Origin: Siphonodentalium dalli
Lineage: Eukaryota; Mollusca; Scaphopoda; Gadilida; Siphonodentaliidae
Length of the DNA stretch: 64,000 nt
Assembly: GCA_032622095.1 (NCBI GenBank)
Contig: CP136066.1
Span: 188,454,716-188,518,715, forward strand
Direction: 5' to 3'
Shown here: in pieces, positions 56,278 to 64,000 of the stretch
How positions within the stretch are numbered: position 1 is the stretch's first letter
How the letters are laid out: every line of letters starts with the position of its first letter
Made by a program: the position numbers and the translations under genes
The notes under the pieces: generated by a model
Seen by the model: the letters and a program-made list of their open reading frames with translations, nothing else
The model's database searches: none
Told to the model about the DNA's origin: nothing

Positions 56278-58041
56278 TCTTGTTATATCTTTTACATATA
56301 CGGTATCTTATTCTTCTTCCGATAAAATGCAACTCCCTGCAGAAGGTTTCTGTGGGAATATTATCGCATGGCACGTATATTATCCTCAGAGATGACAATT
56401 GGTTTCCTTATAATGCCATACCAATCTGGGTCCCTGCAGAGCTCCATAACCCATGTACAGATAGAGGCTATACATGTCTACTCGTCTGTGTACACTTTCC
56501 AAACCAACAGTACAATTCATATAAGTACTAGCTGCGACCAAAACATACATCCTTCTTCGCTAAAACGACCATCGAATTGAACAAACTTGATGACTCTGTT
56601 GTGTTCGCCAGTGATCCAAAGGAATTCCTAAGGGCACTCCGCAATATCACTGTTCCTGGAGACTTCCATCCGTCGCAGCCACCAGGATCAACTCTAACAA
56701 CACAGACACATTCCTCCCCGTGCGCATAACTTGCGGCATAAGGCCAGAATTGGCCACTGCATGGACACCATACAGATAATAATATTATATAATTCTTCCC
56801 AATTGATTGATTGATTGTTTATTTGTACAATATTTACATACATAATGCTAACAGAGAAATATTCAGAAATAAACATCATTGTATTGTACAGGAGCGGCAT
56901 GCATGGTCAAATAGGCCGTCATCCTGCCGCCCCTGTATGGAAATGAAACTTATATAGTAAAATGACAACGTGAAATATAGTAACATCTAAATACATGAAA
57001 ACAATATGAAAAAAAAAACATACGTATAAATGGCGTATCGAAACCATTTGCATGGTGTACACAGTATGCTGATATGTATAACGGTTGTATGTACTGGTTG
57101 AACCAAGCATTGAGCCAATATTACTGTATCATAAGTGCAGTGAGTATGGCTGAAATATTATGGTTTTAGACTATATGACCAAATAGGAGCCTTTTTAAGA
57201 TCGCTGTTCATTTTGTTCATAAAGGGCAAGGTTACATATCATCCAGCCAAAATGAAAGGCGAACATACCAGGCTTTTTAATTTTAATTTGATGGAGCACA
57301 AAAAGAACCTTCATATATTGAACTACATTTACACAACTCTTGACTGTAAATCTTGACTGTCTTGAAATAATCAAATTTGCTATAAGAAAGTAGTTAACCA
57401 TTTGAACTTGAAGTCAGTAATAGAATAAAAATACATAGCGTGCATGCCTGTGTATCACGAGTGGGTGGCACACCATTGCACCACGGGGCTTAATTTACCC
57501 GCTATAACGCGAACGGTGCACCGGGTAGTCAGGTGTTTCTGATCAGTGTGCACAGCGATACTACTCCCGAGTTAATGAGGATTTCATACACAATAGTAAT
57601 TCCTCTAATTACCTTCTAGTGGCCTGCATCCCGATTTGATTACCGTCCATGGCGACTCTGCCATGTTGGCTACAATTAACTCAACAAGATACGCCGGGCC
57701 TCTCCGCGGAACTTCAATCTAAGTGTGGAGAGAAATTATTGTCATCAGTTAATAGGTACTGTGTTCTGTCAGGTAAAAGTTTTTTTTTGACAAAAGTTCT
57801 TCTGTGGAAGGAAATGGTCGTTAAGAGCAGGGCTATAAATTCCTGCTAACTAGAACGCGTCTAGCCAGGATTCCACGCTCTTGAAAGCGTCGAGTGTTAA
57901 TAGTCATGATTTGCGTCGGAGGGGTGAGTGTGAAGCGGGGTTTCAATAATTTCTAAAATAATGAGGACTTTAAACCCATGCAGATTCCGATAACATATAT
58001 TGGGACTTGGTCTATTGAGATCATAACGTGAAAATAAACAA
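56278..58041. other. No gene recognised
   Basis: Two overlapping frames at 56280-56580 have a faint resemblance to a LINE endonuclease segment (ITHVQIEAIHVYSSVY), too weak to call. The rest holds only chance frames. Confidence 0.3.
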
Positions 58042-58045
58042 TTAA

Positions 58046-58434
58046 CCATTTACCCAACAAACCGGCCAAAACCGGCCAAATAAAGCTTCAACAGCCTAAA
58101 ATATCTTCGGTCTGTCTCAATAGAACCATACAAATATGGATATCATTGGAATCGGCTCCTTGACCACATTGTGATAGTTACAGTTAGCCCTGTGCCAATG
58201 CATTCTCTTATATATGCGAGTCGACCATAGGTCGCCTCGCATATAAGAGAATGCATTGGCCTAAAAAAAATCTTTTTTTAACACGTTTTACCATTTTTTC
58301 TTACATTCTTTAACAATTTTATAATTTTTAATGTGTTAAGCCAATGCATTCTCTTATATATGCGAGGCGACCTATGGTCGACTCGCATATATAAGAGAAT
58401 GCATTGGCACAGGGCCCTTCTGTTGGGTAAAGGG
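58046..58434 (-). mobile_element. P-family TTAA MITE with two hairpins, copy P2
   Basis: 389 bp between TTAA 58042-58045 and TTAA 58435-58438, ends CCATTTACCCAACA and TGTTGGGTAAAGGG. It is P1 in reverse: the ~150-bp unique tail (GGCCAAATAAAGCTTCAACAG, ATCTTCGGTCTGTCTCAATA) is now on the left, then hairpins at 58194-58260 and 58340-58408 with the A/T-rich spacer between. High identity to P1 over all parts indicates recent spread. Confidence 0.93.
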
Positions 58435-58438
58435 TTAA

Positions 58439-59510
58439 GATAAAAACAAAATCAGGAGCCCTCCTCCAAAATAAAACTTCACTTAAAGTGTCAGCCGGAA
58501 GTTTTTGTTCACCTGAAATACACGAGTTTTCCAATGTTGGAACTGGTATCATCAGCTGAACTCACGATATAATATAAGCAGAAAACTCAAAGGACTGTCG
58601 AAAAATACATGTATATGATAAAAAAAATCATTTGAATATAGTTATTATTTACGCAAAACCTGTTAATGTTTTTAATAGAAGACTTGTGCATGGGTCGCGA
58701 GAAATTAGTCAATGGTTCTGTGTGTTAAATTACTCAATATCTTACTTATAGTACTTATATTGACCGATTGTGGGTGTCACTTTCGCGTAGTAGCATATAC
58801 TTTACTTGAGCCATTCTTGGCTGTTGCAGTGTTGCCACATGCAATGGTGTGTGTGTCTTCGTTTCTGTCGGAATAAGTTTCTCGAATATGGACAAGTTGC
58901 ATCATGGGAAGTTTGAGTTTTCTAAACAGTTGAGTATCCGAAAAAATCGCTGGCCAGTAGCAGCAACAGTCGCCGAACTTTCCGGTAATTCCATGTATAA
59001 TTCTCTCGTCAAATGGCGAGCACATGGATTTAGAATACATGACTTCAGAGAAAACTCGGACCCACTAAGTTTTCCGAGCGCATTACTGATCGTCATGCAG
59101 CGCATAATAGCATTCTCGCATATGTGATGTGTATTTCTCTATATACACGGTATATATAGCTCAGTGCGTGATTTGCAGTGATAGGAAGAATCTATATATA
59201 TACGATTGGTATTTAGTTTGGTGTAATTCAAGCCACATGCATGCATGCATGAAGCCATTCTGAATGTATTATTGACATATTCCTGTCTTTTGTGCTGTAA
59301 ACGCCGTTCCAATAATGTATTTCCATGGGCTACTTTTTCGAGAAAAACAACTTAGGTATATAGGTCAATTCAACACAGAACTGGGCGTCAGGTTGTGAGT
59401 AATTAATATATTTGGTAGGCGAATACCTAATTTTTCGTTTGGCTCTCAAAACGAGCCCGTAACGTAGAAATTCTTCGAGAAATCACTTGGTCCATGAGCA
59501 TTCCATATTC
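58439..59510. other. No gene recognised
   Basis: Overlapping 60-90-codon frames near 58780-59130 on both strands, none recognised. Confidence 0.4.
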
Positions 59511-59518
59511 CGGTAATT

Positions 59519-60053
59519 TAGGGATCTACGAATCTGAGATTTTACATCAAATCGAATTTCGATATCGAATCTCCTTCCTGATATCGACCTTGAATCGAAT
59601 CTCGAATCGAATCAGGTGGTTATTGTTTACCATTGTTAATTTTGGTGTCGCATGACAAAAAAATTCAGTCACTATACACTATGTTTTATCGCGCACAGCG
59701 GCGACTATATGCAAAATTTACATTGAATTTATATTCATATAAACTGCATCGGATATCTAACATTCTAAACATAATCAATTGATCAATGCGGCAATTGATC
59801 ACCGTCACGGGTTGCTATCTAAGCACATCACGTCCATTCTGAACAGCACACATTCCAAATATATCTACGTTGGGAACTTTGTGCCTCAATTTTTGTAATC
59901 TCGGGTGGCTTGTCCTGTATGGCTAGACACCAACAATAACGCCAATAACGCCAACTCGAAAATATCAGAATCATCGGAACGATTCGGTGTCGATCTCGAA
60001 TCGGGTGACCGATATCGACATCGAACCGAATCTCGAATATTCGCAGGTCTCTA
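59519..60053. mobile_element. hAT-like MITE with 8-bp target duplication
   Basis: 535 bp. The left end TAGGGATCTACGAATCTGAG and the right end (reverse complement TAGAGACCTGCGAATATTCG) are inverted repeats. Flanks CGGTAATT (59511-59518) and CGGAAATT (60054-60061) are an 8-bp duplication with one mismatch. Both subterminal zones are packed with TCGAAT/GATATCGA words (59560-59620; 59980-60045), possible transposase-binding iterations. No coding content. The 8-bp duplication and the RGRCCTGCGAATA-type end fit hAT. Confidence 0.8.
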
Positions 60054-60061
60054 CGGAAATT

Positions 60062-60418
60062 GTCACTGTGTTCCACGTTATTCACACCATTCGGCGAATT
60101 ATAACTTCTATGAGAAGTAAAAAGTTACTGAGACGGGATTTTGGTTGCATTATATCGATGGACACTCTAATACTCTGAAGTTCGGGTGCCAGTCTATAGT
60201 CATAAGCGAATAATGGTATACTGACTGTTGTATCGTGTATTCTCTATTATACCTCGGTGATAGGAGGTATCTACGATTGGTATCTTGTTTTGTAATTAAA
60301 GCTGCGAGAGGCTCTCTGATTGATGTATTCTGTTCTAAGATGACGTCTTCACGCAGTTCGCGAGATGGGAAACACATTCGCCCACCACACCGTTCATACA
60401 TTTTTGTGATATAAAGTA
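60062..60418. other. No gene recognised
   Basis: No supported features. Confidence 0.4.
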
Positions 60419-60560
60419 TTTTTTTTCGCTGAGGTGGCCCGACTGATATTCGGTTAAGCGTATGTTGCTATTTGACACACCCCGTTGTCATTTTAAATTT
60501 CTGCAAATATACCTGCAGCCTAAACCGAAAAAAATTGACAATTAAGATAGGCCATATTAT
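60419..60560 (+). repeat. Dispersed copy of minisatellite unit plus tail
   Basis: TTTCGCTGAGGTGGCCCGAC, ATATTCGGTTAAGCG, TATTTGACACACC and GTTGTCATTTTAAATTTC match in order the last unit and tail of the 61680-62290 element. Confidence 0.65.
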
Positions 60561-60617
60561 TTCTAATATTCGAATATATTAAAAAAAAACAATATTTGTG
60601 TTGCATTGCAATATTAA

Positions 60618-61071
60618 CCCTTTCATGACGAGATCTTCATGTATGCGAAAACCATGTGCCATTGCATTCTCTTATATATACGAGAATGTATTGGCCTAAC
60701 AATTTTTATATTATTTTTATAATTGTTAACAAATGTAACATAAGAAAATTGAAAAATTGTTAAAGAATGAAAGAAATAATGATAAAAATGATAAAAATTG
60801 TTAAAGAAAATTGGTAAAGAATGTAATAAGATATAATAAAAATGATACAATTGTTAAAGAAAAAGCAACAATGATACAAATGGTTATAGAATGTAAGAAA
60901 CAATGCTAAAAATTATTAAAGAATGAAAGAAAAAATGAACAAAAAAATGATAAAAAATTGTTAAAGAATGTAACAAAAATTGATAAAAAATTGTTAGGCC
61001 AATGCATTCTCTTTTATGCTTTGGCACAGGGTCTTTAATGTTGCGCCAGTGCAGCTCCCGTCATGGAAGGG
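60618..61071. mobile_element. P-family TTAA MITE, copy P3 (long spacer)
   Basis: 454 bp with ends CCCTTTCATGACG and CGTCATGGAAGGG, flanked by TTAA (60614-60617) and TCAA (61072-61075, one change). The left hairpin is reduced to CATTGCATTCTCTTATATATACG AGAATG...GGCC. The right one is reduced to GGCCAATGCATTCTCTTTTATG and TTGGCACAGGG. Between them lie ~300 bp of degenerate A-rich tandem text (AATTGTTAAAGAATG, AATGATAAAA repeated) that expands the P1 spacer. Confidence 0.85.
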
Positions 61072-61075
61072 TCAA

Positions 61076-61679
61076 CTGACGTCTGTCGCATAGTGATTAC
61101 TATATACGAGCATCATTTTTACTCGCACAACAACCCAATATTATTGAAAACATCCACGACATCTATCCCCATCGTGTCTTCTAGTTTCTCCTTCCTTCCC
61201 CCCTCTCTCTCTCTCTCTCTCTCCTTTCTGTCTCTGCATCCTGCTATCACGAACAATATCTTCCTTATGCCTAACTCAAATTCTGTTATTTTTCTCCAAT
61301 TCTCCGAAAACCATTATTTCCCACCCTTCCCGTCTGAACTGCATACCCCTCACTTATTGGGGACGGGACATGTAGCCAAAGGGAGAAGACTTCATATAAG
61401 TTCAGGGCTTGTTGTCTGATCCTCGTTTCCATACATTATCTCTTATAGTATGCTTATATGTGGCATCTGTATATTATGTTATTTGTTTGGATTTGGAAAT
61501 AAAAAATATGTTAACATTAACTGACGTCACGTTGATATTACCTGCCATGCATCTTATGTTGTGAAAGGCGGTGCATGTATAATAATGGAATCAGTGAAAA
61601 GCTAACTTAAAAGCTCTGATTTACAGCAATCATGGATTCATTTTCTTAAAAAGGGAACCGTTTACACTTATTCAGTTCG
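61076..61679. other. No gene recognised
   Basis: A 118-codon plus-strand frame (61063-61419) runs through a CT-rich tract and part of P3 and is not credible as a gene. Confidence 0.4.
61203..61223 (+). repeat. (CT)n microsatellite
   Basis: About ten CT units. Confidence 0.95.
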
Positions 61680-62290
61680 ATTTTTTCTCGAGGTTGTCTG
61701 ACATATTCAGTTGAGCTTCTGTTTGATAATTCCTACATTTTTGTGATAAACCTTTTTCTCGGGGTTGTCTGACATATTTGGTTGAGCTTCTGTTTAAATA
61801 ATTCCCACATTTTTGTGATTAACCGAATTTTGCTGGAGGTTGTCTGACACATTTGGTTGAGCTTCTGTTTAAATCATTTCTACATTGTTGGTATATATAT
61901 ACAGTATTTCTCTCGAGGTTGTCTGACATATTCGTTTGACCTTCTGTTTGAATCATTCTTACATCTTTTTGTGATATGTTATACAGTATTCCCCTCGAGG
62001 TTGTCTGACATATTCGGTTTAGCTTTTGTTTGAATCATTTCTACATCTTTTTGTGATATAATATTTTCCTAGATGTTATCTGGAATATTCGGTTGAACTT
62101 CTGTTTGAATCATTCCTAAATTTATGTAATATACAGTGTTTCCGCCGAGGTTGTCAGACATATTGGGTCGAGCGCCTGTTGCCCTCTTGACACACCAAGT
62201 TGCTATTTAAAATTTCAGAAATAAAGCCTATACATATCCAAAATAACATTGACGATAAGTATGCCTAGACGTCAATAACTGATAATTAAA
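61680..62290 (+). repeat. Minisatellite element: seven ~71-82-bp units plus a conserved tail
   Basis: GAGGTTGTCTGACATATT or a variant recurs at 61690, 61761, 61836, 61915, 61997, 62072 and 62147. Each is followed by GGTTGAGCTTCTGTTT and TCATTTCTACATTTTTGTG. A tail (TTGACACACCAAGTTGC, TATTTAAAATTTCAG, GCCTATACATATCC) follows the last unit. The same unit-plus-tail arrangement is present once at 60419-60560, so the tail belongs to the mobile or dispersed unit. Confidence 0.85.
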
Positions 62291-62366
62291 AATGGTTATT
62301 CTCAAATTATATCTGGAAATTCTTTTTGAAATATGGTACATGTGATTATTATGACACAAGCTTTAA

Positions 62367-62573
62367 CCCTTTCAGTGCCAAGTCCGATTTTTGTATCAAC
62401 CCAAATTTCCTTGATCATTTTTCAAATTTATTGATTATAATAATGTGATAAATTCATGGAAAGAGCTCTCAGAGCTCTTTCCATCAATGTATCACATTTT
62501 TATAATCAATAAATTTGAAAAATGATCAAGAAAATATGGGTTGATACAAAAATCGGACTTGGCACTGAAAGGG
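62367..62573. mobile_element. P-like near-perfect palindromic TTAA MITE, copy P6
   Basis: 207 bp flanked by TTAA (62363-62366 and 62574-62577). Ends CCCTTTCAGTGCCAAGTCCG and CGGACTTGGCACTGAAAGGG; the arms run almost without mismatch to a centre at GGAAAGAGCTCTCAGAGCTC TTTCC. The terminal CCCTTTCA is shared with P3 but the rest differs. The near-perfect arms imply a young insertion or arm conversion. Confidence 0.95.
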
Positions 62574-62830
62574 TTAAGAACCATCAGTCAGTTGTAAATT
62601 ATAAGCCCGCATTCTATACTTTATTAGAAATATATAATATTGCACTGTTTTCAGGTTCTAAGATCTTCTGCTAAAATAGAAAATGTTATATTTATATATC
62701 CATGCAATCATACGTTTATTTGCAATTATGGGAGAAAATACATTTATATTTTCTAGATTCAAGATATCTCATAATACTTTTGTACCCATATTATAATGTT
62801 CTATGTCGTAGAATGAACATTTCATGCCAG

Positions 62831-63094
62831 CAGGCCTCAAAATATGGTGCTGGACATTTGCAGAATGAGGTCCCCAGAGGGTGAATTTTAGTGACGCTAC
62901 CCTGCAAAGCGGGCTAGCGTCATCTTCTCTCGAAAGTGCCCAAAATGGGCACACATCACCATCTTCACCATCTGGGAACTTAAATATGTGTCTTGTCTCC
63001 CATAGCAGATTAGGCCGCTATATGGGGTAACGTCACTAAATTCACCCTCTGGGACCTCGGTTTGCAAATGTCCAGCACCATAGTTTGAGGGCTA
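62831..63094 (-). mobile_element. H-family hAT-like MITE, copy H5, intact
   Basis: 264 bp with an exact 8-bp duplication CATGCCAG (62823-62830 and 63095-63102). Ends CAGGCCTCAAAATATGG and CCATAGTTTGAGGGCTA. Left hairpin: CAGAATGAGGTCCCCAGAGG ... AGTGACGCTACCCTGC / GCGGGCTAGCGTCA. The core is the H1/H4 core inverted and shortened (AAAATGGGCACAC, CATCACCATCTTCACC, TGGGAACTTAAATATG, TGTCTCCCATAGCAG). Right hairpin is partial (GCTATATGGGGTAACGTCAC ... CTGGGACCTCGG). C(A)G-type ends and 8-bp duplication fit hAT. Confidence 0.95.
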
Positions 63095-63102
63095 CATGCC
63101 AG

Positions 63103-63760
63103 TTGACTTGAGATCAGTTCTAGGTCACCGGTTCACAACCAAATCCCAGCTGACCATCCAAACCTTGAAATAGGGTGTCTGTCATTTGCAGAATGAGGTC
63201 CCCAGAGGGTGAATTTAGTGATGCTACCCCGCATATCGGGCTAGCATCACCAAATTCACCTCTGGTGACCTCATTCTGCTTACACCTCAGCAGAATGAGG
63301 TTCCCAGAGGGTGAATTTGGTGATGCTAGCCCGCTATGCGGGGTAGCATAACTAAATTCACACTCTGCGGACCTCATTCTGCAAATGACAGACACACTAT
63401 TTCAAGGCTTGTGACCATCGATGTTTTAATATTGGGGCCTTGTTTTAGTGTATTGCTCCCTGCTTTAGTGGACCAGACCAGACTGCATATATAGCATTTT
63501 TTTTAATGGGCGGAAATATTTGAGGCTGCTTTATTCTTCATTGTAATGTATGGGGGTGTGATGTTTTATAATGCAATTAAAAATTTAACTCAACATATAT
63601 GACACAAATTAATAGAATAGGCTATTTAGTGATTTGCTTGTGTGGAATTATTAACTATTCTTGTTCTTGGTATACCCAAAGAGAGAAATTGGAAAATTAT
63701 ATGTTTAACCCATCAACTTTATTATAAAGCCATGTTTTATCTTTTAATAATTTACCAAGC
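63103..63760 (+). repeat. Dispersed repeat V, copy V2, carrying H6
   Basis: Collinear with V1 (12270-12700). H6 plus its duplication accounts for the extra 261 bp. H5 lies immediately to the left. The copy extends to about 63760 (TCTTTTAATAATTTACC). Confidence 0.8.
63159..63411. mobile_element. H-family hAT-like MITE, copy H6: two back-to-back hairpins
   Basis: 253 bp with an exact 8-bp duplication TGACCATC (63151-63158 and 63412-63419). Ends CAAACCTTGAAATAGGGTG and CACTATTTCAAGGCTTG. Inside are only two ~90-bp hairpins (about 63188-63278 and 63291-63381), each CAGAATGAGG...GGTGAATTT.. GTGATGCTA / TAGCATCAC..AAATTCACC..CCTCATTCTG. They are separated by a ~12-bp TTACACCTCA spacer, and the second is inverted relative to the first. 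V1 supplies the empty site (CAGACCACCATG). Confidence 0.96.
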
Positions 63761-64000
63761 GGACCCGTCAGTTAAATACGTGTTGTTTCCTATACCACAT
63801 TAAGTCACACTCAGCAGTATGTGCAACTCTGTAACTTTTGCTCCGCAGATTTGCATGGAAATCCCCAGAGCAAAATTCAAGTTACATCTGTTACAAAATA
63901 TAACATAATATGTCACTTTATGTGGTGATCGCGATTGGATTAACATATATTTATCTGTCGGAATGACTTGGAAATCGTTCCGTTAGAATGTTGGTGCATT

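Noticed and set aside
56280-56580. LINE endonuclease domain fragment
   Set aside because: Similarity is limited to a short hydrophobic stretch spread over two frames, with no catalytic motif visible.

Overview
The window looks like intergenic (or deep intronic) nuclear DNA of an animal: AT-rich, no operon-like packing, no long open reading frame, many simple repeats, and dense non-autonomous DNA transposons. The best guess is a marine invertebrate, most likely a mollusc. The two readable protein remnants (27.66-28.19 kb and 51.54-51.80 kb) are C-terminal tails of non-LTR retrotransposons of a kind common in molluscs, and poly(G/C) tracts, GAT arrays and foldback MITEs are typical there. The taxonomic guess is inference. 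No host gene could be recognised. Open frames over 100 codons mostly lie inside repeats or are about as frequent as chance predicts for this base composition.

At least five families of TTAA-flanked elements were found. P has ends CCCTTTACCCAACA or variants. K has AGGTACTCAATCC. R has AGGCCCACTT. Q has AGGGGGACTG-like ends. The fifth is a palindrome with ends CCACAGCAG. Other groups are an 8-bp-duplication (hAT-like) family H with ends CAGGCCTCAAA, a second hAT-like element at 59.5-60.05 kb, a TA-duplicating family M with ends CAGTAATGCCC, a family N with ~145-bp terminal repeats, and several unclassified foldbacks. No transposase is encoded in the window. Several insertions can be dated against each other and their target sites proven, because paralogous empty sites occur in the same 64 kb.

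Layout: 0-7 kb mostly unique, with degraded element ends; 7.05-10.2 kb M1, a 1.5-kb GAT array, H1, K1; 11.8-14.3 kb dispersed repeats W and V, H2 and a 517-bp TIR element; 15.2-16.9 kb a nest of Q, P and K elements; 17.1-17.8 kb N1; 18.3-19.9 kb a 400-bp-monomer tandem array split by M2; 20.8 kb a 39-bp satellite; 22.3-28.2 kb K3, a GTCCCCCGAAA element, K4 and a LINE tail; 28.6-36.5 kb TIR fragments, M3, Q3, N2; 37.5-41.9 kb foldbacks R1 and R2, H4, K5; 43.5-45.2 kb a MITE whose own arm has become a satellite; 45.2-49.9 kb W repeats, one carrying the inner palindrome of M; 50.6-55.2 kb a 400-450-bp tandem/dispersed repeat carrying a LINE insertion; 58-63.8 kb P2, a hAT-like MITE, P3, a 75-bp minisatellite element, a perfect TTAA palindrome, and two intact H elements inside a V repeat.

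Most notable are: (1) MITEs of two different target-site classes (P, TTAA; H, 8 bp) that independently carry one hairpin at each end; (2) a two-layer element in which a TTAA-type palindrome (M core) sits inside a TA-type element and is also found alone in another repeat; (3) a satellite array born from the subterminal arm of a MITE.
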